Assembly: GCA_036505615.1 (NCBI GenBank)
Contig: DASXTB010000051.1
Coordinates: forward strand, 1-17,505
Source of the DNA: DASXTB01 sp036505615
GTDB lineage: Bacteria > Acidobacteriota > UBA6911 > JACQSX01
Direction: 5' to 3'
DNA: 17,505 nucleotides
Below, piece by piece: positions 6,676 to 12,999 of the stretch (the first letter of the stretch is position 1; the number at the start of each line of letters is the position of its first letter). The notes under the pieces are model-generated. The model worked only from the letters and a program-made list of their open reading frames with translations, ran no database searches and was not told where the DNA came from. Position numbers and translations under genes: made by a program.

Positions 6676-7710
6676 TTACGGCTTTCCCGGAACGGCCGTC
6701 TTGGAAACTTCTGCTTTTGCCAGTCCGAGAATCTCTTTGAGGCGGGAGGCCACTGTTTTTGAAATATCGGGATTCTCCTTCAGAAACTGCCGGGCATTCT
6801 CCCGTCCTTGTCCCAAACGCTCTCCATTGAATGCAAACCAGCTTCCGCTCTTCTCTATGACCTTCTTTTCAACGCCCACATCGAGAAGATCGCCTTCTTT
6901 GGAGATTCCTTCTCCGTAAAGAATATCAAACTCAGCTTCTCGGAACGGGGGCGCCAGCTTGTTCTTTACAATCTTGACCTTGGTGCGGTTTCCCACTACC
7001 TGGTCCCCTTCTTTCAGAGAGGCGACACGCCGGATTTCCACCCGAATCGAGGCATAAAATTTCAAAGCTCGGCCTCCGGTTGTCGTCTCGGGATTGCCGA
7101 ACATGACGCCGATTTTTTCTCGGATCTGGTTGATGAAGATCAGACAGGTATTCGATTTGGAGACAATCCCCGTCAATTTGCGCATCGCCTGAGACATCAG
7201 TCTGGCCTGCAACCCCATATGCGAATCACCCATTTCGCCTTCCAGTTCCGCTTTCGGCACCAGGGCGGCCACCGAGTCCACGACCAAAACATCAAGGGCG
7301 CCGGAACGAACCAGAACCTCGGCAATTTCCAGTGCTTGCTCCCCACTGTCGGGCTGCGAGACCAAAAGCTCGCCGATATTGACTCCCAACTTTTGGGCAT
7401 AGCCGGCGTCCATGGCGTGCTCTGCGTCGATGAAGGCGGCTGCTCCCCCTTTCTTTTGGGCTTCGGCGATCACTTGCAAAGCGATGGTCGTTTTACCACT
7501 GGACTCGGGACCGAAGATCTCAACCACGCGCCCGCGTGGGAAACCACCGATCCCAAGCGCCGCATCCACCGAAAGCGAACCTGAAGAAATCACCGGCACA
7601 GCCTGCACCGGCTGGTCCCCCAACTTCATGATGGATCCTTTGCCGAATTGACGTTCAATTTGAGTCAGCGCGGTCTCGATGGCGCGCGTTTTTGCACTTT
7701 TGTCATTCAT
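6676..7710 (-). CDS. recA: RecA recombinase
   Basis: A full-length 344-residue RecA, the central ATPase of homologous recombination and SOS induction. Walker A GPESSGKT is at residues 67-74, the Walker B strand is in ALDVLVVDSVAALVP, and the DNA-binding loop L2 lies in IGVMFGNPETTTGGRALKFY. The N-terminal polymerisation helix (AIETALTQIERQFGKGSIM) and the C-terminal domain are complete, ending in an Ala/Lys-rich tail. The ATG at 7710 follows CGGGG at about 6 nt. No gene for LexA or RecX is next to it. The upstream spacer carries a 7-bp tandem repeat and a pair of competing stems. I see no familiar LexA operator, which does not exclude a lineage-specific one. Confidence 0.98.
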   Translation of the reverse strand: MNDKSAKTRAIETALTQIERQFGKGSIMKLGDQPVQAVPVISSGSLSVDAALGIGGFPRGRVVEIFGPESSGKTTIALQVIAEAQKKGGAAAFIDAEHAMDAGYAQKLGVNIGELLVSQPDSGEQALEIAEVLVRSGALDVLVVDSVAALVPKAELEGEMGDSHMGLQARLMSQAMRKLTGIVSKSNTCLIFINQIREKIGVMFGNPETTTGGRALKFYASIRVEIRRVASLKEGDQVVGNRTKVKIVKNKLAPPFREAEFDILYGEGISKEGDLLDVGVEKKVIEKSGSWFAFNGERLGQGRENARQFLKENPDISKTVASRLKEILGLAKAEVSKTAVPGKP

Positions 7711-7724
7711 GTTTTTCCCCGTTT

Positions 7725-7752
7725 GTCCGTGGTCCGTCGTTCGTCGTCAGTT
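7725..7752. repeat. 7-bp quasi-tandem repeat in the recA leader
   Basis: Four consecutive 7-mers, GTCCGTG GTCCGTC GTTCGTC GTCAGTT, stand just upstream of the recA ribosome site. The same period occurs at 14182-14209 with a different unit. Confidence 0.6.
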
Positions 7753-7837
7753 GCATGTCGTCCCTTGAAGCATCCTGCCCGCCCGCACCCGGCCCCAACG
7801 AAAACACTACTTCCTTTATCTTATGAAGCAAAACAAG

Positions 7838-7888
7838 CTTGCCTGGAAGACTCGCCAGCCTCCAGCATACATAACTCCCGCAGGCAAG
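7838..7888 (-). repeat. Inverted repeat with competing inner stem between the dehydrogenase gene and recA
   Basis: CTTGCCTG (7838-7845) and CAGGCAAG (7881-7888) form a perfect 8-bp stem, 13 bp past the stop of the dehydrogenase gene. On the minus strand an inner stem CTGGA/TCCAG uses three of the same bases, so the two stems exclude each other. Sequence after the stem on that strand (CTTGTTTTGCTTC) is T-rich but interrupted. It may be a weak terminator or attenuator ahead of recA. Confidence 0.4.
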
Positions 7889-7901
7889 TTTTTGCGAAAA
7901 A

Positions 7902-8756
7902 TTATTTCTGATATTCATAGAACCCGCGGCCGCTTTTCTTGCCCAGGTAGCCGGCGGCCACCATATTCCTGAGCAAGGGACAAGGCCTGTACTTGGGATC
8001 GCCGAAGCCCTCATATAACACAGTGAGAACGTCCAGACACACATCGAGTCCTATGAAATCGGCCAGTTGCAGCGGTCCCATGGGATGATTCATCCCAAGC
8101 TTCATCACAGTATCAATCGATTCAGCCGTCCCTACACCTTCGTTCAGCGCAAAAATGGCTTCGTTCAACATCGGCATCAGTACCCGGTTGGAGACGAATC
8201 CGGGAAAATCCTTTACCTGGACGGCAGTTTTTCCCATTTTTTCGGCCAGAGACCGGGTTGTTTCGCAAGTCTGCTCCGACGTCTGCAGCGCCCGGATCAC
8301 TTCGACCAGTCTCATCAGCGGCACCGGATTCATAAAGTGCATGCCAATGATGCGGTCGGGCCGTCCCGTGCTCGAAGCAATTTTGGTGATTGAAATGGAC
8401 GACGTGTTGGTGGCAAGTATGACGGTTTTTGCGGTGACGCGATCCAACTCTGCGAATACTTGGCGTTTCAAATCGAGGTTCTCGTTTACCGCCTCAATCA
8501 CAAAATCCACGCTTTCGAAATCTCCCCAGCGTGTCGAGAACTGAATCCTGCTCATCACCTGATCAAAAAGATCGGCCGTCTGAGCCGATTCCTGTTTTTC
8601 CACAATCTTGCGCAGGCTTTTTTCGATCCCCTGCCGGGCCCGATCAAGGTAGCGCTGCTCGACGTCCTTCAGGATTGTCTCGAAGCCTGCTTGAGCGGCA
8701 ACCTGAGCAATTCCGCTTCCCATTGTGCCTGCTCCCACAATTCCGATTTTTCTCAT
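7902..8756 (-). CDS. 3-hydroxybutyryl-CoA / 3-hydroxyacyl-CoA dehydrogenase
   Basis: A 284-residue stand-alone dehydrogenase of the Hbd/PaaH type, without a fused crotonase domain. The NAD-binding GAGTMG is at residues 8-13. S119 (TNTSS), H140 (GMHFMNPVP), E152 and N190 (VSNRVLMPMLNEA) match the conserved active-site set, with H140-E152 as the catalytic pair. The C-terminal dimerisation domain has the usual LGMNHPMGPLQLADFIGLD and ends SGRGFYEYQK. It interconverts acetoacetyl-CoA and 3-hydroxybutyryl-CoA or longer homologues in the cytoplasm. The thiolase gene lies 127 bp upstream on the same strand and supplies the preceding step. The ribosome site is a modest AAAGG. Confidence 0.95.
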   Translation of the reverse strand: MRKIGIVGAGTMGSGIAQVAAQAGFETILKDVEQRYLDRARQGIEKSLRKIVEKQESAQTADLFDQVMSRIQFSTRWGDFESVDFVIEAVNENLDLKRQVFAELDRVTAKTVILATNTSSISITKIASSTGRPDRIIGMHFMNPVPLMRLVEVIRALQTSEQTCETTRSLAEKMGKTAVQVKDFPGFVSNRVLMPMLNEAIFALNEGVGTAESIDTVMKLGMNHPMGPLQLADFIGLDVCLDVLTVLYEGFGDPKYRPCPLLRNMVAAGYLGKKSGRGFYEYQK

Positions 8757-8800
8757 GCCTTTAAGCTACTATCCCGTTATTCCCCTGAAAAGACAGGCCG

Positions 8801-8875
8801 CGAATTACACGAATTGACACGAACCTGTCGACCTATCGAACTTGGTGACCTGTGGACCTGCTGACTTTTCGACCG
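8801..8875. repeat. Two short-period repeats between the thiolase and dehydrogenase genes
   Basis: First, the 10-bp units CGAATTACA/CGAATTGACA/CGAA run over 8801-8823. Next comes a looser 8- to 9-bp array with recurring GACCT (8830-8834, 8847-8851, 8855-8859) and GACC at 8871-8874. The spacer has no coding potential. Confidence 0.5.
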
Positions 8876-8883
8876 GACTCAGT

Positions 8884-10065
8884 TCACACACGCTCGACGG
8901 CCATCGCCACGGCATTTCCACCGCCCAGGCAGAGCGCCGCGATGCCTCGCTTCTTGCCTGCGTGTTGCAGCTCATAAAGCAAAGTAACCAGGATGCGAGC
9001 GCCCGTCGCCCCGATGGGATGACCCAGGGCAACAGCCCCACCGTTGACATTGACGCGTGCGCCATCCAGTCCCAACTCACTGATCAGCGCTACCGATTGC
9101 ACCGAAAAGGCCTCATTCAGCTCATACAAATCGACGTCGTTGGCTTTCCAGCCGGTTTCCGCCCACACTTTCCTCACGGCCTCCAAAGGAGCCATCATCA
9201 CCAATGCCGGCTCGATGCCGCTGGTGGCATAAGCCACCACTCTGGCCATCGGCCGTAGACTCTTTTGTTTCAGCATCCTTTCTGAAACAACTACCAGCGC
9301 GGCGGCTCCATCGTTCACACCCGGGGCGTTGCCTGCGGTCACGGTTCCGTCAGGCTTGAACCCGGGCTTCAACCGGGCCAGCGCTTCGAGCGAACTATCT
9401 TCACGCGGTCCTTCGTCGTTTTCAAAGATCACCGTACTTCCCTTCTTTTGCGGGATCTCGACCGGCACGATTTCGTCTTTGAACCTGCCCGACTTGATTG
9501 CGGCAATTGCCTTCTGATGGCTGCCAAGAGCAAACTCGTCCTGCTTTTGACGAGAAACGTGGTATTTCTCCGAAATAATTTCGCCTGTGCAACCCATGTG
9601 AAAATTTTCGTAAGCGTCCCATAAGCCGTCATGGATCATGGAATCGACCAGTTCCCCGTGGCCGAGGCGCTGCCCTTCGCGGATTTGGGACAGGAGATAG
9701 GGGGCGTTACTCATGCTTTCCATGCCACCCGCCAAGATGATGTTCTGGTCTCCCGCGCGAATCGACTGCGCGGCCAGTGCCACAGCCTTCAAACCAGAGC
9801 CGCAGACCTTGTTGACCGTCATGGCGCCAACCGAGGCCGGAAGTCCCCCCGTCAGAGCAGCCTGCCGAGCGGGGTTCTGCCCAAGGCCAGCCGACACGAC
9901 GTTGCCCATAATGACTTCCTCGATCTCAGCCGGCTCCAAGCCGCTGCGCCGAACTGCTTCCCGGACGACGACGGCTCCCAGCCGCATGGCAGGAAGCAGC
10001 TTCAAGCTGCCCAGAAATTTCCCAATGGGCGTTCGGGCCGCGGAAACGATAAATGCTTCTTGCAT
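8884..10065 (-). CDS. Acetyl-CoA C-acetyltransferase (thiolase)
   Basis: A 393-residue degradative or biosynthetic thiolase of normal length. The nucleophile C88 is in VNKVCGSGLKA, H349 in GGAVALGHPIGATGARI activates it, and C379 in AALCLGGGNA is the second catalytic cysteine. It condenses two acetyl-CoA to acetoacetyl-CoA or performs the reverse cleavage. The downstream dehydrogenase would act on the product, so the pair fits short-chain fatty acid oxidation, butanoate or polyhydroxybutyrate metabolism. I infer one operon despite the 127-bp spacer. The ribosome site GAGG is 8 nt before the ATG. AtoB, PhaA and ThlA types cannot be separated by eye. Confidence 0.96.
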   Translation of the reverse strand: MQEAFIVSAARTPIGKFLGSLKLLPAMRLGAVVVREAVRRSGLEPAEIEEVIMGNVVSAGLGQNPARQAALTGGLPASVGAMTVNKVCGSGLKAVALAAQSIRAGDQNIILAGGMESMSNAPYLLSQIREGQRLGHGELVDSMIHDGLWDAYENFHMGCTGEIISEKYHVSRQKQDEFALGSHQKAIAAIKSGRFKDEIVPVEIPQKKGSTVIFENDEGPREDSSLEALARLKPGFKPDGTVTAGNAPGVNDGAAALVVVSERMLKQKSLRPMARVVAYATSGIEPALVMMAPLEAVRKVWAETGWKANDVDLYELNEAFSVQSVALISELGLDGARVNVNGGAVALGHPIGATGARILVTLLYELQHAGKKRGIAALCLGGGNAVAMAVERV

Positions 10066-10196
10066 GGATGGACCTCACGGGCTGCAGTTTCGGTATGCCG
10101 CACCGATTCCGCGATTTCCTCGATTTTGGTGGAGAAGTCGACTGTACCGTAGCGACGCGAGGAGTGTCAACGTTAGAGGGAAATGTGTCGCAGGCA

Positions 10197-10222
10197 TAGG
10201 GACGGTTCGCGAACCGCCGCTA
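10197..10222. repeat. Palindrome TAG-x3-CGGTTCG/CGAACCG-x3-CTA
   Basis: A perfect 14-bp core CGGTTCGCGAACCG (10203-10216) is extended by TAG/CTA on the rim with two mismatched positions between. It has the same TAGGGxCG...CTA layout as the palindromes at 2813-2838 and 14312-14335. Confidence 0.6.
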
Positions 10223-10252
10223 CCTCTTTAACATTAAGGTCCTAGAGTGCTG

Positions 10253-10269
10253 CGACGCCCTCAGCGTCG
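10253..10269. repeat. Hairpin CGACGC-CCTCA-GCGTCG
   Basis: A perfect 6-bp stem with a 5-nt loop in the spacer between the divergent thiolase and rpmB genes. It has no T-tract. Confidence 0.5.
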
Positions 10270-10291
10270 GATGGTTTATGGGCAGGGTTAA

Positions 10292-10333
10292 CCGGCGGCG
10301 ACGCCCCGCAACAAGCGCGGGCTTTGCCGCCGG
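10292..10333. repeat. 42-nt long hairpin in the thiolase-rpmB spacer
   Basis: The outer stem CCGGCGGC/GCCGCCGG is perfect over 8 bp. The inner stem GCCCCGC/GCG-c-GGGC closes on the loop AACAA with one bulged C. This is typical REP-like intergenic DNA. The 438-bp stretch 10066-10503 otherwise holds only the two hairpins before it and the rpmB promoter. Confidence 0.6.
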
Positions 10334-10441
10334 CTATACTCTGTCCTTCGGGTTTTACCGCTGTCCTCTTCCTTGGTTGCGCGTTCACCGGTTCATGTAG
10401 CTGTGATGGGCTTTTGTTTCCGTTTCTTTCATTTCCGCGCG

Positions 10442-10470
10442 TTGACGAATCCCGGTAGATCTGCTACAAA
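10442..10470 (+). promoter_or_regulatory. Sigma-70-type promoter of rpmB-ridA
   Basis: TTGACG (10442-10447) and TACAAA (10465-10470) are separated by the optimal 17 bp. The start would be near 10477, about 27 nt before the rpmB ATG. Confidence 0.6.
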
Positions 10471-10503
10471 GGTTGTTTTTGCAATTAGAATCTAGAGAGG
10501 ACT

Positions 10504-10701
10504 ATGGCAAGATCCTGTTCCATTTGTGGCAAACAGGCCCAATACGGGCACAAAATAAGCCACGCCCACAACGTATCGAAACGGAAGTTCCATCCCAACT
10601 TGCACTACGTGCGTGCAGTTGTGGGCGGCGTGACCAAGCGCATACGTGTTTGCACCCGCTGCATTCGTTCCGGTAAATTCCGGAAACCCGCCCTTGCCTG
10701 A
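10504..10701 (+). CDS. rpmB: 50S ribosomal protein L28
   Basis: A 65-residue L28 of the large ribosomal subunit. CSICGKQ (C5, C8) and CTRCIRSG (C50, C53) form a complete zinc-binding set, so this is the zinc-containing C+ form. The central HAHNVSKRKFHPNL is the typical rRNA-contact segment. AGAGAGG ends 3 nt before the ATG. Its TGA (10699-10701) shares one base with the ridA ATG (TGATG), so ridA is translated by coupling. In bacteria that keep both zinc and non-zinc L28 paralogs the C- form is zinc-repressed; a second copy is not visible here. Confidence 0.97.
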   Translation: MARSCSICGKQAQYGHKISHAHNVSKRKFHPNLHYVRAVVGGVTKRIRVCTRCIRSGKFRKPALA

Positions 10702-11081
10702 TGAGCCGGAAAGTTATCAGCACCGACGACGCGCCGCGCGCCATCGGGCCCTATTCTCAAGCCATCGCCACGGAGACAATGGTTTTTGTCTCCGGGCAAA
10801 TTCCGATTGATCCTGAAACCGGCAATCTTGCCAACGGGGGCATTCGAGACCAGACGCGACGCGTGTTGCAGAATCTCTCAGCAATTCTCAAGGCTGCCGG
10901 CACCGGCCTGGAAAAAGTGGTTAAGACCACCGTCTACCTGAAGGACATGAGCCAGTTTCAGGAGATGAATGAAGTCTATGCCGAATATTTCAAGACAGCC
11001 CCTCCAGCCCGCGCCACGGTAGAAGTTGCGCGCCTCCCCAAAGATGTACTGGTTGAGATTGATCTCATCGCTCTGAAGTAA
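10701..11081 (+). CDS. ridA: RidA family reactive intermediate/imine deaminase
   Basis: A 126-residue trimeric YjgF/YER057c/UK114 protein. RidA hydrolyses the 2-aminoacrylate and other imines released by PLP enzymes such as threonine dehydratase, protecting PLP enzymes from damage. IGPYSQAI near residues 15-22 and the substrate-binding arginine R104 (PPARATVEVARLP) with E119 near the end are present, matching archetypal RidA. The start codon overlaps the rpmB stop, so the product is made from the same mRNA in fixed ratio to L28. No dehydratase gene is adjacent. Confidence 0.94.
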   Translation: MSRKVISTDDAPRAIGPYSQAIATETMVFVSGQIPIDPETGNLANGGIRDQTRRVLQNLSAILKAAGTGLEKVVKTTVYLKDMSQFQEMNEVYAEYFKTAPPARATVEVARLPKDVLVEIDLIALK

Positions 11082-11120
11082 ACCGGGTTCGGGCTCTATC
11101 AAAATTTGACCATTTTGCGA

Positions 11121-11138
11121 ACTTTGTGCGCACAAAGT
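11121..11138. promoter_or_regulatory. 18-bp perfect palindrome upstream of the DoxX gene
   Basis: ACTTTGTGCGCACAAAGT is a perfect 18-bp palindrome, 40 bp after the ridA stop and 86 bp before the DoxX ATG. It has no loop bases and no following T-tract, so an operator for a dimeric repressor is more likely than a terminator. No regulator gene is next to it. Confidence 0.45.
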
Positions 11139-11224
11139 GGAACTAGGAATCCAGTATTTGATTTAATATCACGCCAGATAGCGTGGGGCGGAGATTCTCT
11201 GACGCCCCGAGAAAAGGGGCAATC

Positions 11225-11635
11225 ATGAATCAGACCACCGGCGGATCACTGCAATCATATGCGCACTCGTTGCTGCGGATCGTAGTGGGTTTTACCTTTA
11301 CCCTGCACGGCCTCCAGAAGCTCTTTGGAATGTTTGGAGGAATGGGAGGCGGCGGAGCAAAGGCCCAATTTATCTCGCTCCCCTGGGTAGCGGCGGTTCT
11401 CGAGGGTTTTGGGGGACTGTTGATAATACTCGGGCTGTGGGTTTCGTTTGTTGCCTTTATCCTTTGCGGGGAAATGGCTGTGGCCTACTTCATGGTGCAC
11501 TTTCCCCAGGGATTCTGGCCAATTCAGAACGGAGGAGAGCTGGCAGTCCTCTACTGCTTCATCTTTCTGTATTTGTGCGCTGCGGGCGCGGGCGGCTGGA
11601 GCCTGGATCGGTTGATACGAAAGAAAGTGACGTAA
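11225..11635 (+). CDS. DoxX family membrane protein
   Basis: A 136-residue inner-membrane protein with four hydrophobic helices. The family hallmark is in LRIVVGFTFTLHGLQKLFGMFGG at the end of helix 1. A glycine-rich loop follows, then WVAAVLEGFGGLLIILGLW, a helix through AVAYFMVHFPQGFWP, and a last helix before the basic tail LIRKKVT. The frame is open from 11183, but the ATG at 11225 has AGGGG at a good distance and starts the conserved region. DoxX/DoxD-like proteins are linked to thiosulfate:quinone oxidoreductase subunits or to thiol stress membrane complexes; which applies here cannot be told. The 3' end overlaps an opposing small ORF by 77 bp. Confidence 0.88.
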   Translation: MNQTTGGSLQSYAHSLLRIVVGFTFTLHGLQKLFGMFGGMGGGGAKAQFISLPWVAAVLEGFGGLLIILGLWVSFVAFILCGEMAVAYFMVHFPQGFWPIQNGGELAVLYCFIFLYLCAAGAGGWSLDRLIRKKVT

Positions 11636-11753
11636 GGGAAAAGTCCCGATTCTTAGCCCACGTCAGAACTAGCTCCTGATTTTGAGCTAAAGTGGCACGT
11701 ATTACTGCGACAAGAAGGACAAAGACCATCAGGATGAAGCGTAGGGCTATCAT
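11559..11753 (-). CDS. Possible secreted 64-aa protein or 5' stub of a truncated gene
   Basis: The ATG at 11753 has a strong ribosome site (AAAGGAG, 6 nt spacer). The N-terminus MIALRFILMVFVLLVAVIRA looks like a signal peptide with possible cleavage after TLA before QNQ. This start region is convincing. The remaining 40 residues have no family signature, are low in structure (DPGSSRPRPQRTNTER) and run antisense through the last 77 bp of the DoxX gene. I suspect a gene cut short, with only its start preserved. A genuine small secreted protein is the alternative. It lies 85 bp downstream of the membrane protein gene in the same direction. Confidence 0.4.
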   Translation of the reverse strand: MIALRFILMVFVLLVAVIRATLAQNQELVLTWAKNRDFSLTSLSFVSTDPGSSRPRPQRTNTER

Positions 11754-11838
11754 GCGGAACTCCTTTCGCTCAATCGGTCATGATGAAAGGATGCCGCCGG
11801 CAAAGAAACGTCGCGAGATGCCTATACAGAGCGCGAGT

Positions 11839-12291
11839 TCATTCACTGCGCTCAGAGTTGATTGACTCTGCCTGGAACAGCCGAGCAACAGACGGCCGTG
11901 ACAGGACCAAGAACGTAAACACGCCTAGCATCGTCCCGTACGGCACGCCAAAGCAACTGACGCCAGCAACCACCATACAGAAGGTCCGCGACCGGCGCTG
12001 CTTCAAACGACGGGCAACCAAGAACTTGAGCACGCCAAGACCCGCCAAGATTGCAAAGAAACCGAAGCCGAACAGGCCGAAGATCCAGCCCACGAATTCC
12101 GGTGGAGCGTCCTGTCCAGGGCGGGCCGGTGCCCGAGAGATTGCGGCCGTAATGACAACGCCCATGAATGCGTACAGAAGACCGAACAGCGAGAAGAACG
12201 CGTTGGTACCCGCCGAGACCAAGTAGCCAATAGTCAGCAGCTTGAGGTGCTCCTGGTCAACGATCGCCTGTCGGAGCTGATCTTCGGACAT
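11839..12291 (-). CDS. Four-helix hypothetical membrane protein
   Basis: A 150-residue protein with a short charged N-terminus (MSEDQLRQAIVDQEHLKLLTIGY) and hydrophobic segments at about 18-52, 68-92 and 100-130. The pattern PPEFVGWIFGLFGFGFFAILAGLG, then RRSRTFCMVVAGVSCFGVPYG and LGVFTFLVLSRPSVARLF, recalls small membrane proteins that are frequent in Acidobacteria, Bacteroidetes and Proteobacteria genomes and have no assigned function. AGAGG precedes the ATG by 8 nt. It is the first of a possible pair with the signal-peptide ORF downstream. A role in membrane homeostasis is conceivable but not shown. Confidence 0.75.
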   Translation of the reverse strand: MSEDQLRQAIVDQEHLKLLTIGYLVSAGTNAFFSLFGLLYAFMGVVITAAISRAPARPGQDAPPEFVGWIFGLFGFGFFAILAGLGVLKFLVARRLKQRRSRTFCMVVAGVSCFGVPYGTMLGVFTFLVLSRPSVARLFQAESINSERSE

Positions 12292-12373
12292 GTTCAGAAC
12301 CTCTCTGGCGGGTGCCGGTAGCAGTTAACACCTTAGACGTCAGGGCTACACACTCGTCTTCCCACAGCTCTCT

Positions 12374-12754
12374 CTATCTGCAGAACTTGTCCACATATGG
12401 CAGGAGACGCTTATCGTAGTGCAACGTCACGTCAAGCACACTGTCCGTGAGGGTGCCTGTTTTCACGTTGAACTTGTACCATCCCGTGGTCATCGTCATG
12501 CCTCTAAGGGGAGGTAAATAAAAAAGATGTAGTTCGTATACGTCCTTTCCGTTGCTATTGTCAATTTCCATGATGATGGTCGAGGTGATGAGCTTCTTGA
12601 TCGTCTTTGCACTCTTGAAAATGGCCGTTACAGCGTCCTTACAGGATCTAAACTTTTTTATGTCGAAGGACCGTTTCTGTTTCAGCAGGTTGGCGTCTGT
12701 CACGGACCCTGGGCACACCACGCAGTCCCGCTTGAATTTCACCGCCATGCTCAT
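12374..12754 (-). CDS. Hypothetical protein, 126 aa, possibly the 3' part of a frameshifted gene
   Basis: I do not recognise the family. It is lysine-rich (about 16 Lys) with four cysteines, two of them in RDCVVCPGS, and ends in strand-like segments (YELHLFYLPPLRG, TGWYKFNVKTGTLTD, VLDVTLHYD) that look like a small extracytoplasmic beta domain. It has no signal peptide of its own. The frame directly upstream, shifted by one base, supplies a membrane anchor (12869-12755), and the open frame of this gene extends only four codons above its ATG. The local base composition is lower in GC than the surrounding genes, so the locus may be acquired. The ATG at 12754 lacks a good ribosome site; a second ATG lies two codons on. 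Confidence 0.6.
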   Translation of the reverse strand: MSMAVKFKRDCVVCPGSVTDANLLKQKRSFDIKKFRSCKDAVTAIFKSAKTIKKLITSTIIMEIDNSNGKDVYELHLFYLPPLRGMTMTTGWYKFNVKTGTLTDSVLDVTLHYDKRLLPYVDKFCR

Positions 12755-12869
12755 CCAGAAGCCCGATCAGAGGTCGGAATCGCCGCCTTCGGTCCCACTG
12801 GCTGAGATAAACATAGCCTCCGACAAGAACGACAAATACCAGGATCAACAGAAGTCCGTTTTGATTCAT
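12648..12869 (-). CDS. Possible 5' part (membrane anchor) of a frameshifted gene
   Basis: The ATG at 12869 is preceded by GGTGAG at about 8 nt. The first 24 residues, through GLLLILVFVVLVGGYVYLSQ, form a signal anchor followed by a basic stop-transfer WDRRRRFRP. From about 12754 on, this frame runs under the hypothetical gene and its residues (RGVPRVRDRRQPAETE) look like shadow translation. The real product may therefore be anchor plus downstream domain, joined by a one-base shift near 12754-12770. Confidence 0.35.
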   Translation of the reverse strand: MNQNGLLLILVFVVLVGGYVYLSQWDRRRRFRPLIGLLDEHGGEIQAGLRGVPRVRDRRQPAETETVLRHKKV

Positions 12870-12911
12870 GTCATCAACTCACCCCAAGGCCTGATACAAC
12901 TCACTCATATC

Positions 12912-12990
12912 TCCACGCTCGCTCACGCTCACGCTCGAGAGCGCCACCGCTCTCCGAACACGTTGTGGGTTTGCGTCCATTCGCGTCCAT
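12912..12990. repeat. Short-period repeats and hairpin downstream of the TPR gene
   Basis: A 6-bp array around CGCTCA lies near 12917-12935. The hairpin GAGAGC-GCCACC-GCTCTC follows at 12937-12954. Two exact-spaced 10-mers, TTGCGTCCAT and TCGCGTCCAT, fill 12971-12990, ending 9 bp before the stop of the TPR gene. The spacer is non-coding. Confidence 0.5.
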
Positions 12991-12999
12991 CGGCGGCCG

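Noticed and set aside
6808..7584. 258-codon open frame on the + strand opposite recA
   Set aside because: It is antisense to unambiguous recA, with no ribosome site and no family-like motifs; it is a shadow of RecA codon usage.
11183..11224. Upstream start of the DoxX protein at 11183
   Set aside because: The ATG at 11225 has AGGGG at a proper distance and begins the recognisable family sequence; the 14 extra residues look like leader DNA.
12912..12990. CRISPR array
   Set aside because: Repeat units are 6-10 bp and contiguous, without unique spacers of 30-40 bp.
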